Shown one piece after another: positions 7,309-19,494 of a DNA stretch of 64,000 bases. Each line of letters opens with the position of its first letter. Positions within the stretch are counted from its first letter, which is position 1. This DNA is from Bacillus ndiopicus (GTDB lineage: Bacteria > Bacillota > Bacilli > Bacillales_A > Planococcaceae): contig NZ_HG964406.1 of NCBI RefSeq assembly GCF_000612805.1, positions 248,001 through 312,000 of the forward strand, written 5' to 3'. The notes beneath the pieces were generated by a model. The model was not told the origin of the DNA. It made no database searches and saw only the letters and a program-made list of their open reading frames with translations. A program made the translations under genes and the position numbers.

Positions 7309-7773
7309 TTAGCGTTGGCGGTCCTTGAAGACACGTTCCATTTCACGCTTTGCTTCTTTTTTACGTAAATCATCGCGTTTATCGTGATCTTTCTTCCCTT
7401 TACCTAGACCGATTAATAGCTTTGCGTAGCCGTCTTTAATATACATTTTTAACGGGACGATTGTGTAGCCGTCACGTTTTACTGCGCCTACTAGCTGATT
7501 AATTTGTTTTTTGTGCAGCAAGAGCTTGCGATTGCGTAGTGGGTCGTGGTTGAAGCGGTTGCCTTGGTCGAATGGGCTGACATGCATGTTGTATACCCAT
7601 GCTTCGCCACCTCTTACACGAATATGTGAGTCCTTTAGCTGCACTTTGCCTGAGCGAATTGATTTGATTTCTGTGCCTGTTAGGACAAGGCCAGCTTCGT
7701 ATGTTTCTTCAATAAAATAATCGTGTCCTGCTTTTTTGTTTTGGGCTAGTACTTTGCCCGTTCCTTTTGCCAT
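7309..7773 (-). CDS. smpB: tmRNA-binding protein SmpB
   Basis: A 154-residue RNA-binding protein that delivers tmRNA to stalled ribosomes and fills the missing anticodon-stem role. The beta-barrel core contains the family signatures [18 protein letters not shown] and [14 protein letters not shown]. The C-terminal tail after [14 protein letters not shown] is basic and helical, as needed for entering the mRNA channel. Length matches the family. It sits between rnr and ssrA, the order known from Bacillus, and is probably co-transcribed with rnr. A GAGGTG precedes the ATG. Confidence 0.98.
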   Translation of the reverse strand: MAKGTGKVLAQNKKAGHDYFIEETYEAGLVLTGTEIKSIRSGKVQLKDSHIRVRGGEAWVYNMHVSPFDQGNRFNHDPLRNRKLLLHKKQINQLVGAVKRDGYTIVPLKMYIKDGYAKLLIGLGKGKKDHDKRDDLRKKEAKREMERVFKDRQR

Positions 7774-7792
7774 TTATTACACCTCACAGCGA

Positions 7793-7864
7793 GCTGCTCA
7801 GATGTTGTTTGAGCAGCCCATTCTCATATAAGGTCACACTAGCCTTCTCCAAGAGCATGGCTAG
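7793..7864 (-). other. Two hairpins in the rnr-smpB spacer
   Basis: GCTGCTCA (7793-7800) pairs with TGAGCAGC (7810-7817), and CTAGCC (7839-7844) with GGCTAG (7859-7864). Neither has a U-run, so they may be processing or stabilising structures between rnr and smpB. Confidence 0.45.
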
Positions 7865-7880
7865 TAGCATTTCCCCTTAA

Positions 7881-10283
7881 TTATCTTTTCTTTTTCTTCT
7901 TGCCTTTTTTAGCGATGCCTTCGTAGAATTTTGGTTTGTCCTTTGCTTTGCCGTCTTTGCGGCGGCCGCGCGGGTCGCGTTCGTCTGCACTGCGTTTTCT
8001 ACGGCTTGGGCGCTCGTCTTTGCTGTCGCCGCGCTTTTTCGGGTCGCGGCGCTCTGAGCGTTCGCCGCGTTTTTTTTCACTGCGCCCTGCATGGATGACT
8101 TTTGGTGTCTCTTTGCGTGGGCGTCTGCCATGTGAAGTGACCATGCCGACAACTTCAAAGTCGATTGATGATTCCTCGATGATGACGTTTGTAACACGTA
8201 CTGTTACTTCATCACCGATATGGAATTGGCGTCCTGTGCGTTCGCCGATTAATACCATATGACGGTCGTCAAAGCGGTAATAATCATCTGTCATATTGCT
8301 AATATGCACAAGACCCTCTACCGTGTTTGGTAGCTCCACAAACATACCGAAGTTTGTAAGTGATGATACCATGCCGACAAATTCTTCGCCAATTTTATCA
8401 GACATAAATTGTGCTTTTTTCAGCGCATCTGTGTCGCGCTCTGCTTCAACAGCACGGCGTTCACGGTCTGAAGTGTGATCAGCAATTTCATCCATTGCTT
8501 GCTGCCATTTAAATACCGTGTCCTTTGACGTATCACCATTAATTAAATATGTGCGGATTAAACGGTGCACGATTAAGTCTGGGTAACGGCGAATCGGCGA
8601 TGTGAAATGCGTATAATAATCTGTCGATAGGCCAAAGTGTCCTAGCGATTCTGGATAATACTTGGCCTGCTGTAAAGAGCGTAGGAGCATCGTTGAAATA
8701 ACTGGCTCCTCAGGCATTCCTTCAATCGAACGAATAATTTCCTGTAGCGCTTTTGGATGCACCGAATTGCCTGATCCTTTTACTACTAAGCCGAAATTTG
8801 TCACGAACTCGAAGAAGCGCTGTAATTTTTCAGGCTTTGGATCTTCGTGTATACGGTAAAGGAAAGGTAGGTCCATCCAGTGGAAATGCTCGGCAATTGT
8901 TTCGTTTGCCGCAAGCATAAACTCCTCAATTAAACGCTCTGCCACTGTGCGCTCACGTAGCACAATATCAGTTGGCCAGCCCTCTTCATTTACTAGCACT
9001 TTTGATTCTTTAAAATCAAAATCAATCGCTCCGCGTCCCATACGCTTTTGACGCAAGATTGCTGCAAGCTCTGCCATTTTCGTAAACATTGGCACAAGCT
9101 CCTCATAGCGCTCAATTAACTCTGGATGCTCGTCAGGCTCCTCCAAAATTTTATAAACATCTGAATAGGTCATGCGCTCCGTTGTCTTAATAACACTTTG
9201 GAAAATTTCATGGTGCACAACTTGTCCGCTGCCATCAATCGTCATTTCACAAGATAGCGTTAAGCGGTCTACCTGTGGATTTAATGAGCAAATGCCGTTT
9301 GATAAGCGGTGCGGAATCATTGGGATTACACGGTCTGTTAAATAAACAGATGTCGCACGGTCATATGCTTCTTGGTCTAAAAGTGAGCCCTCTGTTACAT
9401 AATGGCTTACATCCGCAATGTGTACACCTAATTTGTACGTGCCATCGCTGTTTTTAGTTACAGTTACAGCATCATCTAAATCCTTCGCATCTGCACCGTC
9501 AATCGTCACAATCGTTTCATTGCGAAGATCGCGACGTCCGATTAAATCCTTCTCTGATACTTCATCAGGTACTTGTCCTGCCGCATCGACAACCTCTTGT
9601 GGGAATTCAGGTGGAATATCGTATTTATAAAGAATCGATAAAATATCGACACCTGGGTCATTTTTATGACCTAGTATTTTCGTCACCATGCCTGATGCTG
9701 ATTTGATTTCATCTGGCCATGATATAACTTCCACAACGACTTTATGTCCATCTACTGCGCCAAGTGTATCCTCTTTCGCAACATAGATGTCCATGTTTAA
9801 CTTTTTATCGTCTGGTATTACGAAGCCAAAACCACGGTTTGCTTGGTATGTACCAACGAAAGTCGTTTTGCTGCGCTCTACAATTTTTGTTACCGTTCCT
9901 TCACGGCGGTCACCTGATGTTTCCTTTAGTACACGAATTAAAACTGTATCGCCATTTAACGCGCCATTAATTTCATATGGTGGGATAAAAATATCATCCA
10001 TCCCGTCTTCCTCAGGCGTTACAAAGCCGAAGCCTTTTGCATGCCCAATAAAGCGCCCGCGTAATAAATTCATGCGCTCTGGCAGACCATAGCGATTGGA
10101 GCGTGAGCGTACTAAGTGGCCCTGCGCCTCCATTTTTACTAAAGTTTTTACAAGCTCTTTAAATTCCTCTGCTTCAATCATTTCGAAAGCATCTTCAATT
10201 TCTGAAACAGTCATCGGCTTGTACTCTGGCTCTTTCATCAGCTCAAGCAAGCGCTGTTGTAAATCATTATTTTGCGTCATCAT
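7881..10283 (-). CDS. rnr: Ribonuclease R
   Basis: An 800-residue 3'-5' exoribonuclease of the RNase II/RNB family that degrades structured RNA and takes part in tmRNA-linked mRNA decay. Order of domains: an N-terminal winged helix (~1-65), two cold-shock domains (~70-210), the RNB catalytic domain (~245-580) with metal-binding [12 protein letters not shown], an S1 domain (~630-710; [16 protein letters not shown]), and a Lys/Arg-rich tail ending GKKKKKR. The basic tail is the part implicated in recruitment to stalled ribosomes in other bacteria. An AGGAGGG ribosome site precedes ATGATG. It lies in the conserved order secG-est-rnr-smpB-ssrA. Confidence 0.97.
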   Translation of the reverse strand: MMTQNNDLQQRLLELMKEPEYKPMTVSEIEDAFEMIEAEEFKELVKTLVKMEAQGHLVRSRSNRYGLPERMNLLRGRFIGHAKGFGFVTPEEDGMDDIFIPPYEINGALNGDTVLIRVLKETSGDRREGTVTKIVERSKTTFVGTYQANRGFGFVIPDDKKLNMDIYVAKEDTLGAVDGHKVVVEVISWPDEIKSASGMVTKILGHKNDPGVDILSILYKYDIPPEFPQEVVDAAGQVPDEVSEKDLIGRRDLRNETIVTIDGADAKDLDDAVTVTKNSDGTYKLGVHIADVSHYVTEGSLLDQEAYDRATSVYLTDRVIPMIPHRLSNGICSLNPQVDRLTLSCEMTIDGSGQVVHHEIFQSVIKTTERMTYSDVYKILEEPDEHPELIERYEELVPMFTKMAELAAILRQKRMGRGAIDFDFKESKVLVNEEGWPTDIVLRERTVAERLIEEFMLAANETIAEHFHWMDLPFLYRIHEDPKPEKLQRFFEFVTNFGLVVKGSGNSVHPKALQEIIRSIEGMPEEPVISTMLLRSLQQAKYYPESLGHFGLSTDYYTHFTSPIRRYPDLIVHRLIRTYLINGDTSKDTVFKWQQAMDEIADHTSDRERRAVEAERDTDALKKAQFMSDKIGEEFVGMVSSLTNFGMFVELPNTVEGLVHISNMTDDYYRFDDRHMVLIGERTGRQFHIGDEVTVRVTNVIIEESSIDFEVVGMVTSHGRRPRKETPKVIHAGRSEKKRGERSERRDPKKRGDSKDERPSRRKRSADERDPRGRRKDGKAKDKPKFYEGIAKKGKKKKKR

Positions 10284-10317
10284 TGTCCCTCCTCACTAAC
10301 AAACATCTCTATTTCAA

Positions 10318-11067
10318 TTATTCAACATGCCAATCAAGAGATTGTAAAAAGGCGTACACATCTTCATGTAGCTGTTCCTTTTCTTTATCTAGCGTAATTA
10401 CATGTCCTGAATTGTCATACCATTTAATCGATTTCTTTAAGGATTCCACACCTTCGTAAATCATATTCGCGGAATCTGGATTAATTACGTCATCTTTTGT
10501 TGCTTGCACGACGAAAATCGGTGCATAAATCATATCAATTTCGCGGTATACATCATCAACAAGCTTTTGTAAATCCTTTAAGGACGGCATACCTTGTTGA
10601 CGAATCGCTTGCAATTCTGTTTCGATTTGCTCGTCAGTTTTTCCTTCATATTTTTTATATTGTTTTGCATAGTCTAGCACACCATCAAACATAATATCTA
10701 ATGTGCGCATCGTCATCGGTGAACACATTGTCACGATGCCCTTTAGTGGAAAGTTCATCGCCAGCTTTAATGAAAAAACACCTCCAAGGGATAATCCCGC
10801 AACCGCAATTTCCTCATAGCCCTGTTCCTTTAAAAATTGGTAGCCATCCTGCACATCCTGCCACCACTGCTCTGGATTCGTAACGAGTAGCTCCTCTGGT
10901 GGCACACCATGCCCTTTATAATGTGGTGCGTGGGAAGTGTAACCCTTCTTCTCTAAAAAGCGCCCAAGCATGCGTACATCGGCAGAAGTACCAGTGAAGC
11001 CATGTAACAGCAATACGGCTCGCTTCCCTGCTTGAAAGAAAAATGGTTTTGGCTGTGTTAATTTCAT
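10318..11067 (-). CDS. est: Carboxylesterase (Est30/YvaK type)
   Basis: A 249-residue alpha/beta hydrolase of the Bacillus/Geobacillus Est30 carboxylesterase family. It has an oxyanion [11 protein letters not shown] segment near the N-terminus and the nucleophile elbow GLSLGG at residue ~95. The acid residue lies in the [12 protein letters not shown] segment and the catalytic His in [10 protein letters not shown]. No signal peptide is present, so it is cytoplasmic. The start at 11067 is decided by GGAGG eight bases upstream; the longer frame from 11094 includes that ribosome site. The gene lies between secG and rnr as in Bacillus, with a short gap to rnr, so the two are likely co-transcribed. 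The physiological ester is unknown. Confidence 0.93.
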   Translation of the reverse strand: MKLTQPKPFFFQAGKRAVLLLHGFTGTSADVRMLGRFLEKKGYTSHAPHYKGHGVPPEELLVTNPEQWWQDVQDGYQFLKEQGYEEIAVAGLSLGGVFSLKLAMNFPLKGIVTMCSPMTMRTLDIMFDGVLDYAKQYKKYEGKTDEQIETELQAIRQQGMPSLKDLQKLVDDVYREIDMIYAPIFVVQATKDDVINPDSANMIYEGVESLKKSIKWYDNSGHVITLDKEKEQLHEDVYAFLQSLDWHVE

Positions 11068-11200
11068 TTGTCTGTCCTCCATACTTTTCATCAATTACCC
11101 GTCTATCTACATTATAAGGTAAAACATCCAATGATGGCGAAAAATCGAAACCTTTCTTTTATTATTTGCGATTTTTCCGTTTTTTATCGAAGCTTTCTTG

Positions 11201-11284
11201 ATTCTATTGGCGCTATTTCACATTCTGTTGGCGCTTTTCTTTGTTCTATTGGCAAATTTCACAATTCAATTGGCGTTTCTCTTC
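11201..11284 (+). repeat. Degenerate 20-22-bp tandem repeats, array A
   Basis: Four units starting near 11201, 11222, 11244 and 11264 share the core ATTGGCGCTTTTC. They lie between the secG terminator and est. Spacing and layout match the three TATCTGCG-type arrays elsewhere in the window, but the core differs. Confidence 0.6.
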
Positions 11285-11295
11285 CCTTAGTTAAA

Positions 11296-11334
11296 CAAAA
11301 AAGCTACCACATAAGTTTTCACTTAATGGCAGCT
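11296..11334 (-). terminator. Intrinsic terminator after secG
   Basis: On the minus strand an AGCTGCCA/TGGTAGCT stem with an inner AAGT/ACTT pair is followed by a run of six T. Confidence 0.7.
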
Positions 11335-11347
11335 CACTTCACTTGAA

Positions 11348-11575
11348 TTAAATTTTTGCAATCGCTAATGCTAAAACAAAGAATAACACAGCTAGTACAA
11401 TTGTTGTGCGGTGTAAGATTAAATCCATTCCACGCGCTTTTTGTTTACCGAAAAGTTGCTCTGCTCCACCAGAGATGGCCCCTGATAAACCTGCACTTTT
11501 ACCTGATTGTAATAATACAGTAGCAATTAAAGCAATCGAAACGATAATAAGTAAAGTCATAACTAACGTATGCAT
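11348..11575 (-). CDS. secG: Preprotein translocase subunit SecG
   Basis: A 75-residue membrane protein of the SecYEG channel that helps the SecA-driven translocation cycle. It has two membrane segments (residues ~4-23 and ~54-74) joined by a Gly-rich loop with the family motif [17 protein letters not shown] and a phenylalanine in EQLFG. The start at 11575 follows GGAGGTG; the longer frame reaching 11713 has no ribosome site and runs through the promoter. It heads the cluster leading to est and rnr, with its own terminator. Confidence 0.95.
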   Translation of the reverse strand: MHTLVMTLLIIVSIALIATVLLQSGKSAGLSGAISGGAEQLFGKQKARGMDLILHRTTIVLAVLFFVLALAIAKI

Positions 11576-11614
11576 ACGTCCACCTCCTGCATCCCAAACA
11601 TTGCAACAAATTAC

Positions 11615-11643
11615 ATTATACCAAATGCCTTTCTGTATGACAA
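11615..11643 (-). promoter_or_regulatory. SigA promoter of secG
   Basis: Minus-strand TTGTCA (11643-11638), 17-base spacer and perfect TATAAT (11620-11615), 40 bases before the secG start. Confidence 0.75.
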
Positions 11644-11663
11644 TGCGAAATATTTCAACTAAC

Positions 11664-11692
11664 TTGCATCTATGTTTCTTATCATCTAGGAT
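11664..11692 (+). promoter_or_regulatory. Possible promoter of the response-regulator operon
   Basis: TTGCAT (11664-11669), 17 bases, TAGGAT (11687-11692), just upstream of the GTG start at 11718. The -10 box is weak and the leader would be short. Confidence 0.4.
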
Positions 11693-11717
11693 AAATATAG
11701 GATTGGAGGTCATAATC

Positions 11718-12407
11718 GTGCAAAAAATTTTAATTATAGAGGATGAGCCACAAATTGCAAGAGTTCTACAATTAGAGCTTGAATTTGAAGGCTACACAAC
11801 GAAAGTGGCTTATACAGGAACTGAAGGATTAATTACATATCGCGAAGAGTCATGGGATTTAGTATTGCTTGATGTTATGCTGCCAGAAATGAATGGCTTT
11901 GAGGTATTGCAGCGTATTCGTAAAAAGGATGCGACACCTGTCATTCTATTAACAGCAAAAGGTCTTGTACAGGATAAAGTAATGGGCCTTGATTTAGGTG
12001 CTAATGACTATGTAACAAAGCCCTTTGATTTTGAGGAGCTACTTGCTCGTATTCGCGCTGCATTAAGGGTCACAGCTGTAGCACCAGTACAGCAGGATGA
12101 ACAGCTTAGCTTTGCGGATTTATCGCTAAATGAACAAACGCGTGAAGTGATACGCGCAGGGCAAGCTATTCATTTAACGCCGCGCGAATACGATTTATTA
12201 GTGCATTTTTTAAAGCATCCACAGCATGTGCAAAGTCGTGAGCAAATTTTAAATGCAGTATGGGGCTATGATTATTATGGCGATACAAATGTGGTCGATG
12301 TCTATGTTCGCTATTTGCGTCAAAAAATCGATGCCGTTGGTGTTCCACTGATCCATACGCTACGTGGTGTCGGCTATGTAATGAAGGTAGCAAATGATGA
12401 AGCTTAA
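11718..12407 (+). CDS. OmpR-family response regulator (YkoG-like)
   Basis: A 229-residue regulator. The receiver domain (1-120) has the acidic pocket IEDE, the phospho-acceptor Asp in LVLLDVMLP and the conserved Lys in [15 protein letters not shown]. The Trans_reg_C winged helix (~130-226) contains [16 protein letters not shown] and [17 protein letters not shown]. The GTG start at 11718 is chosen because GGAGGT lies seven bases upstream. It overlaps the histidine kinase gene and is followed by two PepSY genes, an arrangement like ykoGHIJ of Bacillus. It probably controls the PepSY genes; 11-bp direct repeats at 14553 are a candidate binding site. Confidence 0.92.
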   Translation: MQKILIIEDEPQIARVLQLELEFEGYTTKVAYTGTEGLITYREESWDLVLLDVMLPEMNGFEVLQRIRKKDATPVILLTAKGLVQDKVMGLDLGANDYVTKPFDFEELLARIRAALRVTAVAPVQQDEQLSFADLSLNEQTREVIRAGQAIHLTPREYDLLVHFLKHPQHVQSREQILNAVWGYDYYGDTNVVDVYVRYLRQKIDAVGVPLIHTLRGVGYVMKVANDEA

Positions 12408-13737
12408 AACAAAGATTAATTTGTTTTCGACATTGCTAACGCTTATTATTATGGCAACTAGCTTCACAGGAATCTTTATTATTTATAAGCAGCTCGCCTT
12501 TCAAACCGAATATACACAACTGCAAAATCGCGCAGACGAATTAATGAGTGCCATTAGTAAAGTAGATACAGATATAAATGTCAATGCTTTTTTACGAGCC
12601 TTCATTCCAACAAACGGTGCCTTGCGCGTTGTCGATGAAAATGGTGAGCAGCTTATTTACATGCAGGCAACAACTGCCGAACGCATTCCCTTTGTATTAA
12701 AAGAGTATGAAAATTACACCATTTCGTATTGGAAAGACACGCCTATTCTCGCAATGGGCTATCCTCTTCTATGGCCAACTGGCGAAATTACTACACTTGA
12801 GTTAATTGAGCCATTGCATGGTATCGCGCAAAATATCGCCTTGTTAAAATGGATTTTAATTGCGCTGGCGCTTGTTGCGGTTGTGCCAATTTATTTGGCA
12901 AGCTCCGTACTAGCTGGGGTCATTGCAAAGCCTATTCAGCAACTTACAACAACAATGCAGCAAAATATCACGACAAATCGCTATGAGCAACTACCTTTAC
13001 AGAAAAATGAAAAAGATGAAATTGCTGAAATGACGACGACTTATAACTCTTTAATGCATCGTTTAGAGGATAACTATATGAAGCAGCAGCAATTTGTTGG
13101 CAATGCCTCGCATGAGCTAAAAACCCCGCTCACTGTTATCGAAAGCTATGCTAAGCTTTTGCAGCGCCGCGGCTTTCAAAATGAGCAGGTCGCTTACGAA
13201 GCATTGGCAGCAATTACGAAGGAAACAGCTAATATGCAAGATATGATTACACAAATGCTACAGCTTGCCTCGGTTAATGAAAATGTTGAAATCGATTTAG
13301 CTACGACACATATTGAGCCACTATTACAGGAAATTGCAGCTACAATGCAGCAAGCTTATGCTCGCGAAATTCGCATACAAGGGCATGACTTTACACTGCT
13401 AACAGATGCTGCGAAGTTGAAGCAGCTGCTCTTTATTTTTATTGATAATGCGCGTAAATATAGTGAACAACCAATTACAGTGACAATGACAACAGACAAG
13501 CAAATTATTATCGAGGACGCTGGTATCGGTGTGCCTGAAAAGGATTTGCCGCATTTATTTGAACGCTTTTACCGCGTTGATAAAGCGCGTAGTCGTAAAA
13601 CGGGTGGTACTGGGCTTGGTTTGCCAATTGCCAAGGAGTTAGCTGATTTACTACATTTAACTATAGAAATTAGCAGTACTGTAGGTGTTGGTACAGTTGT
13701 GACAATTTTGAGTAAGGATGTGATGATACGTGAATAA
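12394..13737 (+). CDS. Membrane sensor histidine kinase (YkoH-like)
   Basis: A 447-residue kinase with a transmembrane segment at ~12-32, an extracytoplasmic domain of about 115 residues, a second membrane segment at ~150-172 and a HAMP linker (IAKPIQQLTTTM). HisKA follows with the phosphorylated His in ASHELKTPLTV. The HATPase domain has an N box with FIDNARKY, G1 DAGIGVPE and G2 GGTGLGLPIAKEL. All catalytic boxes are intact. It starts inside the end of the regulator gene (ATGATG), so the two are translationally coupled. Its end overlaps the PepSY gene. The stimulus is not evident from sequence. Confidence 0.92.
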   Translation: MMKLKTKINLFSTLLTLIIMATSFTGIFIIYKQLAFQTEYTQLQNRADELMSAISKVDTDINVNAFLRAFIPTNGALRVVDENGEQLIYMQATTAERIPFVLKEYENYTISYWKDTPILAMGYPLLWPTGEITTLELIEPLHGIAQNIALLKWILIALALVAVVPIYLASSVLAGVIAKPIQQLTTTMQQNITTNRYEQLPLQKNEKDEIAEMTTTYNSLMHRLEDNYMKQQQFVGNASHELKTPLTVIESYAKLLQRRGFQNEQVAYEALAAITKETANMQDMITQMLQLASVNENVEIDLATTHIEPLLQEIAATMQQAYAREIRIQGHDFTLLTDAAKLKQLLFIFIDNARKYSEQPITVTMTTDKQIIIEDAGIGVPEKDLPHLFERFYRVDKARSRKTGGTGLGLPIAKELADLLHLTIEISSTVGVGTVVTILSKDVMIRE

Positions 13738-14551
13738 AAAAATAATTTTACTGCTAATCGCAACATGTATCATTAGCTATTTCTTGTTTTCTGGACTGAA
13801 TAATATCGTTCAAAAGCAGCCATTGAGTAAGGCAGATATAAAAGCGCATATCGAAAAGCTTTATGGAGGAGAAATTAAAACAATTGTGATGAAGGATGAT
13901 ATCGCGGTTGTCTCCTTTACAACAAAAGAAGGTATTTACCAAATCAATATCGATTTAGAAAATAGCCACCCCTCCAACTTAGCGCTTGTGCACCGATTTG
14001 TAGCACAGGTGGATGAAAAAGATGAAACCAAAAACGATGTGGCACAGGTCGATGCAAAAAATAAAATCACACAAGTAAATGGAAAAGATGACACAAAGAG
14101 TGAAGTCACACAAGTTGATGGAAAAGATGGCACAAAGAGTGATGCTACACAGGTAGATGCAAAAAGCGGCGCAAAGAACGATGTCATACCAGTAGATTCT
14201 AAAAAAGAGGCAAATACAAAAAACGAAGTAGTACAAAAACCAACTATAACAGAAAATAAACCGACGCAGCAGCAAAAAAATGAAACAAAGCCTAAAACGA
14301 ATGAGCAAGCAGCAAAGCCTCCAAAAAATAATAAGGAAACAAAGCAGTCTACTCAAAGCTATAAAATCTCTGAGCAGCAGGCAATCCAAATTGCTTTAAA
14401 GGAACAGCCTGGCATTGTTGATAAGGCTAAATACAAAAAGACAGATGATGGCGGCATTTATGAAATTAAAATAGAGCACGGTGATTACGAAACGGAATTT
14501 ATTATCCATGCTATTACAGGAAAAATTCTTTCTGTTGAGTTCGATGATTAA
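13730..14551 (+). CDS. Anchored PepSY-domain protein with 13-residue repeats
   Basis: A 273-residue protein with an N-terminal membrane anchor (residues 4-20), a first PepSY-like region to ~residue 85, a low-complexity linker and a C-terminal PepSY domain (~213-273; SEQQAIQIALKEQPG, then ITGKILSVE). Residues ~91-160 consist of degenerate 13-residue units of the form TQVDGKDGTKSD. The GTG start overlaps the kinase gene by eight bases. PepSY domains are associated with inhibition of peptidases and cell-wall signalling, and such genes commonly follow two-component systems. It should sit outside the membrane and may feed back on the kinase. The repeat tract suggests a length-variable spacer through the wall. 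Confidence 0.85.
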   Translation: MNKKIILLLIATCIISYFLFSGLNNIVQKQPLSKADIKAHIEKLYGGEIKTIVMKDDIAVVSFTTKEGIYQINIDLENSHPSNLALVHRFVAQVDEKDETKNDVAQVDAKNKITQVNGKDDTKSEVTQVDGKDGTKSDATQVDAKSGAKNDVIPVDSKKEANTKNEVVQKPTITENKPTQQQKNETKPKTNEQAAKPPKNNKETKQSTQSYKISEQQAIQIALKEQPGIVDKAKYKKTDDGGIYEIKIEHGDYETEFIIHAITGKILSVEFDD

Positions 14552-14552
14552 A

Positions 14553-14608
14553 TTCTCATCAAATTCTAATGTTTCTCTAACAGTCATCTCATTTTCATTT
14601 TTTATAAT
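14553..14608 (+). promoter_or_regulatory. Four 11-bp direct repeats before a TATAAT box
   Basis: Units TTCTCATCAAA, TTCTAATGTTT, CTCTAACAGTC and ATCTCATTTTC start at 14553, 14564, 14575 and 14586, each with TCT(C/A)A(T/C). A perfect TATAAT follows at 14603-14608 with no good -35 box. Direct repeats on an 11-bp period overlapping the -35 region are typical of activating OmpR-family regulators, such as the one encoded just upstream. Confidence 0.6.
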
Positions 14609-14641
14609 CAAATTGTAAACGACATAAGGAGTGAATTTAAG

Positions 14642-15673
14642 ATGAAAAAAATATTAATTATCCTCACTGTATTTATCGGTATGATTGGGGGCTACATTTT
14701 TGCACAAAAGGATTTATCGGGGTCAGCTGAAAAGGCCACTACAATTACTGCACAAGAAGCGAAAAACAGCGTATTAAAGCAGTTTAAAGGAAACATCATA
14801 GATTTTGATTTTGAGGATGACGATAAGATCCCTCATTATGAAATCGAAATGAAAACAGATTCTGAGAAATTAAAGCTTCAAGTAAATGCTAAAACAGGTT
14901 CAGTAACAGTGGTAGAGCGTACAGCGCTACAACAGGCTAAAGAAACGACTAACCAACAACCGTCTTCGAAATTAATTACAAAGCAACAAGCTATGGATAT
15001 CGCTTTAAAGCAAGCGTCTGGTAATGTGACAAAAGCTAAGCTTACTTATAAAAACGACAAAAACATTTATGAAATTATCGTGCGCGACCGCAGTATCGTT
15101 AATGAATTTGATATTGACGCTACAACTGGTGCTATTTTAAACAAAAATCAATGGGATAATAAAAACAATAACAAACCTACTACAAGCGGATTAATCACAA
15201 AGCAACAAGCTATGGATATCGCTCTAAAGCAAGTAACAGGTAATGTAACAAAGGCAAAACCAACTGTAAAAAATGGTAAAGATATTTATGAAATTATCGT
15301 GCGCGATCGTAGCGTTGTCAATGAATTTGATATTGATGCTAAAACTGGCGCTATTTTAAACCATAACAAATGGGACAATAAAGATAAAAACTCTCATAAA
15401 GGAAACAACAACCATAATAACAATGGTAACCATAGCAACAATAAAAACAATGGTAACAAGCATTCGTCTAACGCACCAAGCAACATTATTTCAGCTCAGC
15501 AAGCAATTGCTATTGCGCAAAAACAAGCTTCAGGTCAAGTAAAAAAGGCTGAGCTTGATGAAGATAATGGTAAATATATATACGAAGTTGAAATTAAAGA
15601 CGGCAAAATCGAGCACGAATTCGAAATCGATGCTGTAACAGGAAAAGTTTTAGAATATAGCATTGATGATTAA
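14642..15673 (+). CDS. Secreted or anchored protein with four PepSY domains
   Basis: A 343-residue protein with an N-terminal hydrophobic segment (residues 3-21). Four PepSY domains follow, at ~35-95, ~108-170, ~182-245 and ~280-343. Each of the last three begins with (L/I)I(T/S)(K/A)QQA and ends with a DA(T/K)TGAIL-like strand. Domains 2 and 3 are almost identical also in DNA, showing a recent tandem duplication of about 215 bp. A linker rich in Asn, His and Lys (~247-278) precedes the last domain. It has its own promoter and a terminator at 15695. It is expected outside the membrane, linked to the upstream two-component system. Confidence 0.88.
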   Translation: MKKILIILTVFIGMIGGYIFAQKDLSGSAEKATTITAQEAKNSVLKQFKGNIIDFDFEDDDKIPHYEIEMKTDSEKLKLQVNAKTGSVTVVERTALQQAKETTNQQPSSKLITKQQAMDIALKQASGNVTKAKLTYKNDKNIYEIIVRDRSIVNEFDIDATTGAILNKNQWDNKNNNKPTTSGLITKQQAMDIALKQVTGNVTKAKPTVKNGKDIYEIIVRDRSVVNEFDIDAKTGAILNHNKWDNKDKNSHKGNNNHNNNGNHSNNKNNGNKHSSNAPSNIISAQQAIAIAQKQASGQVKKAELDEDNGKYIYEVEIKDGKIEHEFEIDAVTGKVLEYSIDD

Positions 15674-15694
15674 TTATCATATTAAGAAAATATA

Positions 15695-15724
15695 GTGGCT
15701 ATATCATTATAGCCACCTGTTTTT
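15695..15724 (+). terminator. Terminator after the four-PepSY gene
   Basis: GTGGCTATA and TATAGCCAC form a 9-bp stem with loop TCAT, followed by CTGTTTTT. Confidence 0.85.
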
Positions 15725-15744
15725 GAAATATTTAATATAGATGT

Positions 15745-15788
15745 AAGGAGCTGTGGGAGGATTGAAAACCTTCCTCACAGCTCCTTTT
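15745..15788. terminator. Bidirectional hairpin between convergent genes
   Basis: AAGGAGCTGTG...CACAGCTCCTTTT with an inner GAGG/CCTT(C)C part, a stem of more than 11 bp. It lies between the PepSY gene and eno and can back up both terminators. Confidence 0.65.
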
Positions 15789-15813
15789 GCTGTTTAAAAT
15801 TCTCCTCGCAAAA

Positions 15814-15857
15814 AGGGCAGTTGGGAAATGCAGGTGTTACCTGCTTTCTCGACTGCC
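15814..15857 (-). terminator. Terminator after eno
   Basis: AAGGGCAGT pairs with ACTGCCCTT around an inner AGGT/ACCT hairpin; on the minus strand it is followed by a T-run. It ends the glycolytic operon. Confidence 0.8.
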
Positions 15858-15866
15858 CTTGTCATA

Positions 15867-18715
<2,849 letters not shown>

Positions 18716-18723
<8 letters not shown>

Positions 18724-19477
18724 TTGCCCCCGCCTCCAATAATTTTATATATGATTCTGGCTGTAAGCTTGCGCCACCAACTAATGCACCGTCAATATGC
18801 TCCTTGGAAAGCAGCTCTACAATATTGTCTGGTTTTACAGAGCCACCATATTGAATACGAATCGCTTCTGCAACCTCGCTACCAAATAGCTCCTCTACAA
18901 CTGCACGGATTGCGCCACATGTTTCGTTGGCATCATCAGCAGTTGCTGTTTTACCTGTGCCGATTGCCCAAATTGGCTCATAGGCAATGACCATATGTGT
19001 CACTTCTTCCCCAGTGAAGCCTTGTAATGCTGCACGAATTTGCGTTGACACTTTCGCTGTCGTTTGGCCAGCTTCACGTTCCTCTAGCGTTTCGCCACAG
19101 CAAATAATTGGTACAATACTGTGATTTAAAGCTGCGCGTACTTTTTTATTTACTGCATCGTCTGTTTCATTAAACATTTCACGGCGCTCTGAGTGACCTA
19201 AAATAACATAGTCTACACCTACGCTTGCTAACTGTGCAGGGCTTACTTCACCAGTAAATGCTCCTTCATTTTCAAAGTGCATATTTTGTGCACCAATTGC
19301 TAGCTCTGAGTCGCTCTGAATTTGTACAAGTATTGGTAAATAAAGTGCTGGTGCACAAACAACTGCATCAACTTTATCATTTGATGGAATTTTATCTTGT
19401 AATGCTTCTACAAATTCCACTGCCTCATCAAATGTTTTATACATTTTCCAGTTTCCTGCAATAATTGGTTTACGCAT
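18716..19477 (-). CDS. tpiA: Triosephosphate isomerase
   Basis: Interconverts dihydroxyacetone phosphate and glyceraldehyde 3-phosphate. A 253-residue TIM barrel starting [15 protein letters not shown] (Asn and Lys of the active site), with the catalytic His in LGHSERRE and catalytic Glu in [11 protein letters not shown]. The phosphate loop is IQYGGSVKP and the C-terminal signature [16 protein letters not shown] is present before the ATG. It sits 17 bases after pgk and overlaps gpmI, inside one operon. Confidence 0.99.
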
Positions 19478-19494
19478 TTTTTTGCCTCCAATAA

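Noticed and set aside
7936..8262. Open frames antisense or out of frame to rnr around its Lys/Arg-rich tail
   Set aside because: They arise from the biased codon content of the basic tail; no ribosome sites and no recognisable domain.
13936..14389. Cys/Phe-rich open frames antisense to the first PepSY protein
   Set aside because: They are the complement of the low-complexity repeat tract and have no start signals.
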